A program made the position numbers and the translations under genes. This document shows, one piece after another, positions 41,923 through 50,670 of a DNA stretch of 62,781 nucleotides. Origin of the DNA: Pseudarthrobacter cellobiosi. GTDB lineage: Bacteria > Actinomycetota > Actinomycetes > Actinomycetales > Micrococcaceae. How positions within the stretch are numbered: position 1 is the first letter of the stretch; every line of letters starts with the position of its first letter. The stretch lies in contig NZ_JAMXBJ010000028.1 of the NCBI RefSeq assembly GCF_023913755.1, positions 2,763 through 65,543 of the forward strand, written 5' to 3'. The notes below the pieces were generated by a model, which was given only the letters and a program-made list of their open reading frames with translations, did not search any database and was not told where the DNA came from.

Positions 41923-42381
41923 TCAGAGCTGCCCGGCGTCCAGCGGCGGCCACCAGCGCGACGAGGGATTGATCACGAAGCTCCGGCCGCTGACCTCGGA
42001 GGGCGTTACCCGCACCAGATGATCCTTGCTTCCGGCCTCCCACGGTGAGAGCCCTGCATCGGCGGCCTCCTGGAAATCCTCCTGCGAGTCCACAACTGCA
42101 GCGGTGCCCTTGATGACGACGCTCCAGGCGATAGTCCCGTAGGTATTGAGGCCGTCCGCTTCCAACGCGATGGGACTGCCGCCGAGCACCGCGTCCAGCT
42201 TGGTTCCCGGGCCGGTGCGGAACACTACGGTCCCGTAATCAGGGATGTAGTTCACTGGGAAAATTTCGGACTCACCGTCAGTGGTGACAGCAACCCGGCA
42301 GACCGAAGCTGATCGGAGGTATTTCCAGCAGTCATGAACGTTGAGGATTTCCGTCTGAGGTCCCGAAGTGTTGCTTTGCAT
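41923..42381 (-). CDS. Pyridoxamine 5'-phosphate oxidase family protein (FMN-binding split barrel)
   Basis: A 152-residue paralogue of the proteins at 16622 and 24248: CWKYLRSASVCRVAV, EIFPVNYIPDYGTVVFRT, GTKL, IAWSVVIKG, and the C-terminal SGRSFVINPSSRWWPP. Likely binds FMN or a related flavin. It starts at 42381 with only a weak RBS and lies 24 bp downstream of a usp gene, so it is probably the last gene of the usp-usp-PPOX operon driven from the box at 43786. Confidence 0.85.
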   Translation of the reverse strand: MQSNTSGPQTEILNVHDCWKYLRSASVCRVAVTTDGESEIFPVNYIPDYGTVVFRTGPGTKLDAVLGGSPIALEADGLNTYGTIAWSVVIKGTAAVVDSQEDFQEAADAGLSPWEAGSKDHLVRVTPSEVSGRSFVINPSSRWWPPLDAGQL

Positions 42382-42405
42382 GCTCGCAGGCTACTATATC
42401 TGGTG

Positions 42406-43260
42406 TTAGCTGCGGTGGATTGGGGTTATTACCGTTGGGCAGGGCAGATGTGTCAGAACCGCGTGGGCCGTGGAACCCAGCAGCAGCCGTTTGAAGCCGC
42501 CCCGGCCCCGGCTTCCCACCACGAGCATCTGGGCTCCAGCGGCGGCCTCGACCAGCGCCGCGGCCGGTTCCTTTTCGCTTTCCAGGATCTTGTGCACCAC
42601 GAGGTCCGGGTAGTCCTCGCGGAGCCCGGAGACTGTTTCGGACAGAACCACCTGCTCCTCGTCCTCAATTCGCTGGGCGAGGGTCTCCGTGAGAGCTCCT
42701 CTGTCGATCCACCGGTCGGGTCCGCTGAAGGCATGAACGACCGTCAGCTCCTGGCCCTCCCGGTCTGCCTCCGCGGCAGCGTAGGCAACGGCCTGGGTGG
42801 ATTCTTCGGACCCGTCAACGCCCACGACGACGCCCCGTCCGCCTTCTGGCTCCTGAATTCCGATGACCGCAACCGGGCACTTCGCCGCAGCGGCGACCTG
42901 AAGAGCACGGTCGGTCAGCGAACCACCCAAATGGGTGCCGCCGGAGCCCACCACAAGCATGGACGCCTGGGTGGAGTACTTGCCCAGCGAGCCGGAAATG
43001 CCTCCTTCCAGGACTTTGGTGGTGACCTCAACCGGAACGGTGCCCCTCACCCGCCCGGCAGCGGTCTCCAAAAGTTCTTCGCCCTTCTCCACCAGCACTC
43101 CGGTCCACGGGATGGGCTCGGCCACCCAGCGGTCGTCAACAACGTGCAGAATGATCAGCGGCAGGCCAGCGCGGGCAGCCCGGCGTGCAGCCCACTGCAC
43201 GGCTGCCTGGCTTTGCGGAGAGTCGTTGGTTGCGACGGCGATCGGTTTAGACGTTCTCAC
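42406..43260 (-). CDS. Universal stress protein, two UspA domains
   Basis: A tandem UspA protein of about 284 residues. Domain 1 begins PIAVATNDSPQSQAAV and has VVGSGGTHLGGSLTDRAL; domain 2 begins GVVVGVDGSEESTQAV and has the canonical VVGSRGRGGFKRLLLGSTA. I choose the GTG at 43260 because GGAAG lies 7 bp upstream; an ATG at 43299 gives a 297-residue form without an RBS. Either start overlaps the end of the upstream usp gene. Confidence 0.84.
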   Translation of the reverse strand: MRTSKPIAVATNDSPQSQAAVQWAARRAARAGLPLIILHVVDDRWVAEPIPWTGVLVEKGEELLETAAGRVRGTVPVEVTTKVLEGGISGSLGKYSTQASMLVVGSGGTHLGGSLTDRALQVAAAAKCPVAVIGIQEPEGGRGVVVGVDGSEESTQAVAYAAAEADREGQELTVVHAFSGPDRWIDRGALTETLAQRIEDEEQVVLSETVSGLREDYPDLVVHKILESEKEPAAALVEAAAGAQMLVVGSRGRGGFKRLLLGSTAHAVLTHLPCPTVITPIHRS

Positions 43261-43720
43261 GGCTGGACTTCCTTTGATCTTTGTCGGGGCTATGAACAAC
43301 TAGGACGGGGCAGTGCGCATGGGCCACACAGGCTGAGCTGACGGACCCCAGAAGCAGGCCTCCGAATCCTCCATGGCCGCGCCTGCCAACAACGATCATG
43401 TCCGCGTGGCGGCTGGCGTCTATGAGGGAGTCCCTGGGGTGCCCCCGGACGACGCGTGGAATGACGTTCGGCGGAATCTCCTGCCCGAAGGCCTGTTCCA
43501 GGGCGTCGTTCAGGATGATCATGACGCGTTCCTCGAAGCGGTCTATGCCCATTGCCACATACCCGGCGTATACCTGCGGATCATCCCAGTAGGCGGTGGC
43601 CAGTACCTTGGCCCCCACCGGGACGGCAAGCCGCTGGGCCTGCCGGAGTGCTTCCACCGAGGCCTCCGATCCGTCCACACCCACCACGAACATGGCACTA
43701 TCTGACGCTGACTCCTCCAT
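43247..43720 (-). CDS. Universal stress protein, single UspA domain
   Basis: A 157-residue UspA protein: MFVVGVDGSEASVEAL, then VVGRRGHGGFGGLLLGSVS and CPVLVVHSP. It is first in the usp-usp-PPOX operon. A DosR-like box lies 66 bp upstream. It resembles the single-domain proteins at 22725 and 60935 (all have CVAH or CAAH just before the last strand), so these three are recent paralogues. Confidence 0.87.
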   Translation of the reverse strand: MEESASDSAMFVVGVDGSEASVEALRQAQRLAVPVGAKVLATAYWDDPQVYAGYVAMGIDRFEERVMIILNDALEQAFGQEIPPNVIPRVVRGHPRDSLIDASRHADMIVVGRRGHGGFGGLLLGSVSSACVAHAHCPVLVVHSPDKDQRKSSRENV

Positions 43721-43785
43721 GACCGATTCCCTTCAGTGCCTGTTCGCTGCCTCTCCAGCCTGTGGCCTAAGACAATAGACCTGTA

Positions 43786-43799
43786 GGGCCGAAAGTCAC
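43786..43799. promoter_or_regulatory. DosR-box-like palindrome upstream of the usp-usp-PPOX operon
   Basis: GGGCCGAAAGTCAC, immediately beyond the last codon of the convergent-side neighbour at 43800. It differs by one base from the copy at 23228. Confidence 0.65.
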
Positions 43800-45248
43800 T
43801 TAGAAACTCGACGAACTGCCTGAGCCGGAGAAGCTTCCCCCGCTGCTGCCGTAGCCTGTGGTGCCGCCTCCGCCCCGGGCCGAGCTGACGCTGCCGACGC
43901 CGGTGTTCAGGCCGGAGTTGAAGGCAGGAACCGAGAAGAAATAGTAGGACGGATAGACAGTGCCGAGGATGCTGGGTTCGTAGCTCCGCCTCTGGTGGTG
44001 GTCCAGGCCATCCTGGGCATTCTCCATCTCCCTGCGCATGAGCTTTGCTTCACGCTCGGTTTTGGCGAAGCCGTCGATCACGGTTTCCGCGTGCTCCTTC
44101 AAGAGGTTGGACAGACGGCTGCGGGCGTCACGAAGGTGGTTCAACGCCGTTTCCGGTGTGATCGTCCCGCCTGCAAGTTGGGCGGTCCAGCGCTCTACCT
44201 CCTCCAGGCTCTGGTCGCGGAAGAACCTGAGTGACGCAGCGGTGGCGGAGCCGCCCTGCCCGTGACGCTTGCTGAGCAGTTGTTCGAGTCCGGCGAGGTC
44301 GCTGCGGAAGGGTGCCAGCTGCCGGTCCCAGGCTGTGGGCCAGGTGCTGGCCCGGTTCAACAACGCATTACTGTCCGCGATGACGTCGTCCAGGGCGTCC
44401 AGTTCAGCGGCCGCATCGGCATACTCCCGCGCGAGCCTAAGGCTGGATCGGCGGGCCAGCGCCTTCGGTGTGAGGGCATGTACCCGGTTCGACAGCTCGG
44501 TGGCGGCGCCGTACCGGGTGCGGAAGTTGCGGTGCTTCTCCAAGACGCTGCTGCCGTAGCGCGAGGACTCCGGGATGGTGCTGGCATTCAGTTCGGTGAC
44601 GTCCAGGTCCATACTTACGCTGGCGTAGCTCCTGTCTCCGCGTTCCAGTTCCTTCCGGCTGCCGGCCCTGGTCACTGCCCGGACTGTCAACCACGCGCCG
44701 GCGCCCAGGGCGGCGGCCGCTCCGATCACCCACGCGGTGATCACGAAAGCAGCTGACTGGTACCAGGGCTGGTTGATCAGTTCAGCGCCGCGCCGGACTC
44801 CGGCGATGGTTCCGTCCGTCCATTGGGCGTCCCGCAGGAGATCCTTGGCAGCGCTTTGAATGTCATCGCGTTGTTCCAGCGAGACCTTGCGGTCCTCGCC
44901 CATGTAGGTGCCCACATGCCGGCCCACGGGATCCAGCGCGAAGATGAAGAGCCCGTCAGCCCACTTCTGCTCGTCGGGGCTGATCCAGTCCGGGTGTTCG
45001 GTCCGGGCAAACCTGAGGACCTCCTCGTTCAGGTTGTCCGCCATGCTGCCGTTGTAGGTATACACCACCAACTTGGTAGGGGAGTGGAACTCGATCGAAT
45101 TGATGGCAGGGACCAGGGTGTTGAGGTCCAGTACTCCCGCCCGGTCCTCCACAACGACGTCGACAGGCGTGACCGCGAAGGCCGCAGGACCGCTTCCCAG
45201 CAACATCGCAACCACAAGCAGCAGCAGAAGCCCGAACTTCTTCAGCAT
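43800..45248 (-). CDS. TPM-like/DUF5129 domain membrane protein
   Basis: A 482-residue exported membrane protein. Start MLKKFGLLLLL at 45248 overlaps the TGA of the VOC gene (TGATG), hence coupled translation. A signal segment ends near AAFA (residue 25). An extracellular TPM-like domain follows (VVEDRAGVLDLNTLVPAI to GTYMGEDRKVSLEQRDDI), then a TM helix near residue 150, a long helical cytoplasmic region with many Arg and Glu, and a Gly/Ser-rich tail ending SGSGSSSSF. Such proteins are found in actinobacterial envelopes; function unknown. Confidence 0.8.
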   Translation of the reverse strand: MLKKFGLLLLLVVAMLLGSGPAAFAVTPVDVVVEDRAGVLDLNTLVPAINSIEFHSPTKLVVYTYNGSMADNLNEEVLRFARTEHPDWISPDEQKWADGLFIFALDPVGRHVGTYMGEDRKVSLEQRDDIQSAAKDLLRDAQWTDGTIAGVRRGAELINQPWYQSAAFVITAWVIGAAAALGAGAWLTVRAVTRAGSRKELERGDRSYASVSMDLDVTELNASTIPESSRYGSSVLEKHRNFRTRYGAATELSNRVHALTPKALARRSSLRLAREYADAAAELDALDDVIADSNALLNRASTWPTAWDRQLAPFRSDLAGLEQLLSKRHGQGGSATAASLRFFRDQSLEEVERWTAQLAGGTITPETALNHLRDARSRLSNLLKEHAETVIDGFAKTEREAKLMRREMENAQDGLDHHQRRSYEPSILGTVYPSYYFFSVPAFNSGLNTGVGSVSSARGGGGTTGYGSSGGSFSGSGSSSSF

Positions 45249-46114
45249 CAGCCGGCTGGCCAAACGATCCTCGTTTGCCACTTCTGCGGATCGGGCTCGG
45301 ATGGTGGCCCGTTCAGATAGTACTCCCACATGGTGTCAGAGGGCGTCTTTCCGGCCTTCTTCATCTGGTCCTGGAGGGCGGCATAGGTCTGAGGCAGCGT
45401 GTCGTAGGGTCCTGTGTGCATTGCTTCGAAAGCCTCGGCCTCGGGAAGGGTACTGATCACCACCGTCCCGGTGTCCGCGAGGGTGCCCCTGACCGGAAAG
45501 CCGGCTTCGACGTCGACCGTCTGGGTGGGCGTCCCGCGGCAGAGGGCAAACGGCGGTCCGGCCAGTTGGATGTTTTGTCTCTGGGCTTCCGCAGCCACGG
45601 CGGCGAACGCGCGGCTGAAGAACTCCGCTAGGGCATCCATGGCGACTCTTTCGCGCAGGACAGCGGTTGGCTGCTCGGCGCGGTGGACTATCGTTGGTTC
45701 CGGGTTCACGGCATCCATGGACCGTGCCTGGGCGTTAGTTGCCGCGTTCTGCCAGAGTCCGATCACATTTCCCTCGCTGTCCCGGAAGTAGGCATTCCAG
45801 CCGGAACCGGGAACTTCCATCCTGCCCCGTATCGTCCCGCCTCCGAGACGGCTTATCTGCTCCAGCGCCGCATCGATGTCCTCGACATCGATCGTGACCA
45901 CCGGGGCCTGGAGCATGTCTCCGCGGCGGAAGATCCCTCCGTTAATGGACCGGGTCTCCGTCGGCCTGCCCTGGTCGTTCACCGGTGTGGTCATGGCCAG
46001 GCTGTATTCCATCTCCGGCAGCACCTGGAAGTTCCAGCCGAACACCGATCTGTAAAACTCCCTGGCGCGTTCTTCGTCGTCCGCGGGGATTTCGAAATGC
46101 ACTACTCCACCCAT
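45248..46114 (-). CDS. VOC (glyoxalase-like) domain fused to a GyrI-like effector-binding domain
   Basis: A 288-residue fusion. Residues 1-130 form a VOC domain (VVHFEIPADDEERAREFYRS, FGWNFQVL, VPGSGWNAYFRDSEGNVIGL). Residues about 140-288 form a GyrI/AraC-type ligand-binding domain (TVVISTLPEAEAFEAMHTGP, MWEYYLNGPPSEPD). The ATG at 46114 with AAAGGTGAG upstream is preferred to a GTG three codons earlier. The combination suggests binding or sequestration of a small molecule, with no DNA-binding part. Its stop overlaps the next start. Confidence 0.83.
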   Translation of the reverse strand: MGGVVHFEIPADDEERAREFYRSVFGWNFQVLPEMEYSLAMTTPVNDQGRPTETRSINGGIFRRGDMLQAPVVTIDVEDIDAALEQISRLGGGTIRGRMEVPGSGWNAYFRDSEGNVIGLWQNAATNAQARSMDAVNPEPTIVHRAEQPTAVLRERVAMDALAEFFSRAFAAVAAEAQRQNIQLAGPPFALCRGTPTQTVDVEAGFPVRGTLADTGTVVISTLPEAEAFEAMHTGPYDTLPQTYAALQDQMKKAGKTPSDTMWEYYLNGPPSEPDPQKWQTRIVWPAG

Positions 46115-46151
46115 TGGACTCACCTTTCTGAAGTGGGGGCGTTATTGCGAT

Positions 46152-47861
46152 TTATCTTGTTGTCTCCAGGGGAATTACGTCGATCCCGGTCCCCTGACCG
46201 GCAGCCGGACCGATCACCAGCAGAATGCGCTTGGCCGTGACGCCAGCAAGTGCGTTCAGCACCTGTTCGACCAGCACCTGTTCGACCAGCTCATGTTCAG
46301 CCGGCAGGGCGCCGTCTGTGGGCCGTTTTTCCTGTGCCGCGTCGGCCCTTCGCCACACGGTGACTTTGGCGCCGGTCACGTCGGTGATTGCTTTGGACAA
46401 GGGTTCCGGAGAGGAGGCGGTCACTAATGTGACCTGGTCGATGGTGTGCGCCCTCGGCGGGGAAGCGGCCGCCATGACGTGTTCGCGCCGCCACAGGGCA
46501 AAGTGGTACGCGGCAACGAACCCTGCGGCAACCAGGAGGCCGAGCGGCGTGCGGATCCGGTCCAGGAGGCTACCTCCCGTTACATCACCCAGGAGGAATT
46601 CAAAGAGCCGATATCCAATCACCAGGAGGGCAATGAGCGCCACCACGGCGCTGATGCCGAAGAACACGATGAGGTAAACGCGCCTGCCGGGAGGAATGGC
46701 GTCCGCACTTTGCAGTTGCCTCGTCGGCTTCCAGGCCTGCCACCAGACCGGACCTCCCACAATGAGGGAACTGATACCACCCAGCAGGAGGGTGCGGGTG
46801 CCGCCGCCGGCGAGGGGTGAAACGGCCATGGCAAGCGAAGCATTGATGACCACGCCCACTCCGGACGCAGCCGCTGCCAAGGCCACCCCTGATGTCACCA
46901 ACTGGACGGCACGCCGGGTGGCAACAGAACGGCGGGCTCCGCTTACGCGGTGATAGCGCCACACCAAAGCGCCGACGGCTGCAGCGGCGATGGCCGGGCC
47001 CAGCGGAGCCAGCAGCTCGGTCATCGGGTCACCGCGGTCGAATGCCGTTCTCAGGAGCACAAAGAACACAACGCCGGCTCCAGCGAGCGCTGTGATGCCC
47101 GCGGCGAAGATCCCGACACCAACCAGCGCAACATCAACCAGGGTGGTCTCGAGTTTGCGTCCGCCGCCCCTGAACCAGTGCCACCACCACACGATACTTC
47201 CGCCGACGGCCCAGACCAGGGCCCGGAGTACGGGCTGCCACCACGCTTCCACGCCCGGGGTCAGGCTGATCTGGCCCCGGATCGCGACGTCGAGCAGGCC
47301 GCCCAGGGCGGTGATGGTGGCAAACGTGCCCACCAGCAGGCCGAAGACCGTGCCGATGACCGCCGGGACGTCGTCAAGATTGACTGGATGTTTGACGGGG
47401 TGCCGCCACATCCAGTGGTGCCAGATCCAGATGCCGGCCCAGACAAGGCCATTCGATAAGGGCGAATACCACTGAGGTTCCACCCGGCCGATGAAGGACG
47501 CCGCCATCCCCAGCAGGGCCGTCACGGCTGAGATCAAGGAGACCGCATAAACGCCGGTCAGGTACAGGCCCCACCCCGCTGTGGTGCGTTCCGCGCCGTC
47601 GTCGAGCCTCTTCCAGACAACCCACCACAGGAGCCCGGCGAGTGGTCCGCCGATCAACGTGAAGGCAAGGGAGCGGGCAAGCCCGGCCACATCAGTTGAC
47701 GCGAGTACCGCGGCCGAGCTGAACAGTCGCTCCAAGAGGCCGCTAATGCCTACCGCCGCGATCATTACCAGGGCGAATAACAGTACGTAAAGGATCAGGC
47801 GGCGGAGGGTGAGTTGGGCGGAACCTGCCGTGGAGACGGTCGTCGGGACTTGGAAAGTCAT
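46152..47861 (-). CDS. DUF5671 domain-containing membrane protein
   Basis: A 569-residue polytopic protein with about 12 TM segments in repeated four-helix units (for example VLLFALVMIAAVGISGLLER, then LAGLLWWVVWKRLDD; a second unit has WHHWMWRHPVKHP). The cytosolic C-terminal 100 residues contain VTLVTASSPEPLSKAI and a direct repeat LVEQVLVEQVL (from a 15-bp DNA repeat near 46262-46290). The start at 47861 is the ATGA overlap with the upstream gene. Function unknown. Confidence 0.8.
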   Translation of the reverse strand: MTFQVPTTVSTAGSAQLTLRRLILYVLLFALVMIAAVGISGLLERLFSSAAVLASTDVAGLARSLAFTLIGGPLAGLLWWVVWKRLDDGAERTTAGWGLYLTGVYAVSLISAVTALLGMAASFIGRVEPQWYSPLSNGLVWAGIWIWHHWMWRHPVKHPVNLDDVPAVIGTVFGLLVGTFATITALGGLLDVAIRGQISLTPGVEAWWQPVLRALVWAVGGSIVWWWHWFRGGGRKLETTLVDVALVGVGIFAAGITALAGAGVVFFVLLRTAFDRGDPMTELLAPLGPAIAAAAVGALVWRYHRVSGARRSVATRRAVQLVTSGVALAAAASGVGVVINASLAMAVSPLAGGGTRTLLLGGISSLIVGGPVWWQAWKPTRQLQSADAIPPGRRVYLIVFFGISAVVALIALLVIGYRLFEFLLGDVTGGSLLDRIRTPLGLLVAAGFVAAYHFALWRREHVMAAASPPRAHTIDQVTLVTASSPEPLSKAITDVTGAKVTVWRRADAAQEKRPTDGALPAEHELVEQVLVEQVLNALAGVTAKRILLVIGPAAGQGTGIDVIPLETTR

Positions 47862-48322
47862 TGCTTCACTGACGATCCGGTGCATGACAGGAGCTGGTAT
47901 GGTGCCTGGTCGATCAGCCATTTGCCAGCTGTTTTCACCAGGGAGAAACGATCCTCCGTCTCGTACTCGGACGGTCCGAACGGGCCGCCCGAACCTGAAC
48001 CGACGACCGAGACCTTCACGAGAGCCGAGTTGTCCCGCTCTGTGGCAGAGATCAAAACCACCCGGGTCGGCAGCGGACCGCCTTCGTGGAAGCCGCCGCA
48101 CAAGGAACTGGCCGCTTCCGTGAGGTAGGAATTGGCTGTGGCCGTATCGCCGTCAATGACAGCAGTGCTGTACCGCTGGACCACTCCTTGGGGTGTCGAC
48201 CCGTCCAGTGCCTCAGGCTCCCCACGCGTGAAAACGACTGCCAGTGCGACTATTACCAACAGCGCAATAGCGGACACGATGGCGAGGAGAATCCGGTCGG
48301 GCTTTCCCGGCGCTGCGTTCAT
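47858..48322 (-). CDS. Membrane-anchored hypothetical protein (NTF2-like fold possible)
   Basis: A 154-residue protein with one N-terminal TM (LLAIVSAIALLVIVALAVVF) and an extracytoplasmic domain: GVVQRYSTAVIDGDTATANS, EDRFSLVKTAGKWLIDQAPY. The pattern of an alpha-beta module with a terminal W-x-I strand recalls NTF2-like accessory domains of actinobacterial membrane proteins. It is translationally coupled to the DUF5671 gene by ATGA. Function unknown. Confidence 0.7.
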   Translation of the reverse strand: MNAAPGKPDRILLAIVSAIALLVIVALAVVFTRGEPEALDGSTPQGVVQRYSTAVIDGDTATANSYLTEAASSLCGGFHEGGPLPTRVVLISATERDNSALVKVSVVGSGSGGPFGPSEYETEDRFSLVKTAGKWLIDQAPYQLLSCTGSSVKQ

Positions 48323-48385
48323 GCCGCCAGTATGGCCTACAGGTTGCCCCCTTCGTATGTGTCTTCCGGCCCTATTCGGCCCAGC

Positions 48386-48811
48386 TCACATCCTTCTGTC
48401 CTGCCGGTCAATGAGATCCAGCAGCAGCAGGAGAAAGCCAAGCTCAGCCAGTCCGGCGGCGAAATACACGGCTTGGAGAATGCTGAAGGGCACGAATACC
48501 ATCTGGATGAAAATCCAGATGAGGATCGAAAAGCCCGCCGTCGCACTGGCGAGGGGCGCCCACGGGTGGCGCCTGATAAGCAGGATGAACGCGCCTAAGT
48601 GGATTCCGCCGACAATGAGCGCGAGCAGGAGCCCTGGAACCAGGTAGGTGCTGAATGGCGAACCCTGGAGGAGTTCCAGGGGGAGTGCCATGCCGGATGG
48701 AATGCCCAGGCGCTCTGGGCCAAGCAATGTGCCCACGACCATTACTTTCCCGCCGATGATCGACGGCAGGGCCACCAGGCCGAGCACGACAAGCAGTGAG
48801 GCTCTGCGCAT
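48386..48811 (-). CDS. Four-TM membrane protein, uncharacterised
   Basis: A 141-residue hydrophobic protein with four TM segments (LLVVLGLVALPSIIGGKVMV, LVPGLLLALIVGGIHLGAFI, and two after residue 85). Start MRRASLL at 48811 follows GGGAGGAAAC. No motif suggests a function. It lies between the membrane-protein pair upstream of it and the polysaccharide deacetylase gene, all in one direction. Confidence 0.7.
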   Translation of the reverse strand: MRRASLLVVLGLVALPSIIGGKVMVVGTLLGPERLGIPSGMALPLELLQGSPFSTYLVPGLLLALIVGGIHLGAFILLIRRHPWAPLASATAGFSILIWIFIQMVFVPFSILQAVYFAAGLAELGFLLLLLDLIDRQDRRM

Positions 48812-48846
48812 GTTTCCTCCCAAGGAGTCCGGCGCCGTCCAGTGCC

Positions 48847-49858
48847 CTATCCGTTCAAGAGCACGTCAAGGGTGACGAAGCCGTAGCCGGCGACGCTGAT
48901 GCGGTCGATCATGGGGGAGGGCATCGGCGTCAAGCGTGCTGCCGTCGTCGGGGTTGGAACCGATATGCCTCAGGACGATCTCACCAGACTGCAGGGCGGC
49001 AAGGACCCGATCCGTCACGGTCTGCGTGCTGATTCCGCCGCTCGTTCCCTTCCATCCCAACGTATCGACCGTCCAACGGATGGCGACATAGCCCAGGTCG
49101 TTCACGGCCGCGATTGTCCGTGCGTCCCGTCCGCAGTAGGGAAAGCGGAAGAAGGAGCGCGCATCCGGGCCCGCCGCTGAAATGGCCTGTTCGGCTTCGA
49201 TGACCTGCTGCGTGATCAGCTCATAGGAGAGGCTAGTGAATCCGGGATGCGTCATGGAGTGGTTGCCCACGCTATGTCCTGCCGCAACGATCTGGCTGAC
49301 TCCTCCAGGATTCGTGGCAGCCCAGTTCCCCGTCAGGAAGAAGGTGCCGGCCACTCCTTTTGCGGACAGCGTTGACAGTATTTTCGGCAAGCCCGCTGCG
49401 TTGGACCCGGCATCAAACGTCAGCGCCACCGCGCGCCCGGCGCCCGGGAGAACCGTCAGGTCGTGGCCTCTCAGCGACGGCGTGACCGGCTCAGCCGGCA
49501 GCGGAGCGGATGGCTCGGTCTGTGTCGGCTCCGGCTGGGTCGGCACGGGGACAGGAGGTACGGTCACGGGCGGCGGCCTGCCGGGCTGGGCAGCGATCAC
49601 CACAGCGGTCACCACGGCGAGTACCACCAGGGCGAGCACCACCGCGACGGCAACCACGCGCCGTCGTCCGCTACCGGATATTGGCAATGTCACGGCTGCT
49701 GGCCCGCAGTTCGAAACAGACGGCCGGCGGCTGGAGCAGCTGGCGGCCGAGGAGCACGCGTCCGAGTCCGAGCTGCTGCTCAGGACGCAGAGCTTGTGTT
49801 GCAGCGTCACCGGCGCAGCTGTGACCTCGGTGATGGGCCGGATTTCGTCATGAGCCAT
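48847..49858 (-). pseudogene. Membrane-anchored polysaccharide deacetylase, frameshift near the C-terminus
   Basis: An NodB-type deacetylase. It has a Ser-rich cytosolic start (MAHDEIRPIT at 49858), a TM at about residues 67-87, a Pro/Thr linker, then the catalytic domain: AVALTFDAG (catalytic Asp), GNHSMTHPGF (metal His pair) and FFRFPYCGRD. After DADALP the frame runs into an arginine-rich tail that stops at 48866. In another frame from 48920 the expected end MIDRISVAGYGFVTLD, then VLLNG and a stop at 48847 is present, so one base is missing or extra in the C5 run near 48915. The domain core is intact and the protein might still fold. Confidence 0.78.
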
Positions 49859-50081
49859 GATGCGGAGCTCCTCACCTGCCATGAGGATGTGTGACCGCGT
49901 ACCTCGAGATCGAGGAAGGGTTGCAGGTCGTTGACCGGTCCCAGACGGGTCGTTCGGGTGCAAAACGGGAGGCCATCCGTTGGGCTATCTCCCGGGTGGA
50001 CCCAGCGCACTTATATTGGCAACGAGGACCGTCATGATGAAACCGCCCACATTCCTTTCTTAGACTTTGCTGGTGTGGGGG
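49859..50081. other. Intergenic region, no gene seen
   Basis: About 220 bp between the deacetylase start and the SDR fragment. Short open frames only; nothing recognisable. Confidence 0.4.
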
Positions 50082-50375
50082 CTACGCTGCCTCGGGCGGG
50101 GTTACTATTCCTGCGGTATCGCCACCATCGATGACGAACTCGGCACCGGTCACGAACGAGGATTCGTTGGATGATAAGTACAGGACGAGGTCCGCAACTT
50201 CCCCTGGATGGCCCATGCGGCTGAGCGCCACGTGGCTCATGTCCATCGCCATTCCTGCTGTCATAGGGGTGGAGATGACGCCGGGATGGATGGAATTGAC
50301 TCTGATGCCATGGCGGCCGAGGTCCAGGGCAGCACTCCTGGTGAGGCCACGCACGCCGAACTTCGATGCAGGTAT
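50082..50375 (-). pseudogene. Short-chain dehydrogenase/reductase, C-terminal fragment
   Basis: About 97 residues from ASKFGVRGLTRSAALDLG (the Lys is that of the YxxxK catalytic pair) through GIRVNSIHPGVISTPM and VADLVLYLSSNESSFVTG to the C-terminal VIDGGDTAGI. The N-terminal Rossmann half and the catalytic Tyr are absent. At about 50376 the sequence switches to an unrelated secreted-protein gene on the same strand, so a deletion has fused two gene pieces out of frame. Confidence 0.85.
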
Positions 50376-50670
50376 TGGCTGTCACCGGACCAGTGATCCC
50401 GCCCAGACCCGAACGCGTATCCACCGCCCGGTCCTGCGCCGGGACGAACACACCGGCCTGCACCGACGGCGTTGACTGCGCCGGCACCACCGCCGGACCG
50501 GCCTGCGCCGGAGGTGCAACAGATGCCGGCGCGGCAGACGCGGGGACGGCGAACCCGTAAAGAGCAACCGCCAGCGCCACCACAAAAACCAGAAAGGCCC
50601 GGATACCAGGACTTGCTGCGGAAATTGATCGGAAAAAGGCAGGCTCGCGACGGCGCTGGAAAAGGTTCAT
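50376..50670 (-). pseudogene. Secreted cell-surface protein, N-terminal fragment
   Basis: The first 98 or so residues: MNLFQRRREPAFFRS, a signal segment (FLVFVVALAVALYGFAVPAS) with an AxA cleavage site, an Ala/Pro-rich stretch, then QDRAVDTRSGLGGITGP, a repeat module common in actinobacterial surface proteins. It is cut off at the junction with the SDR fragment. Confidence 0.75.
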
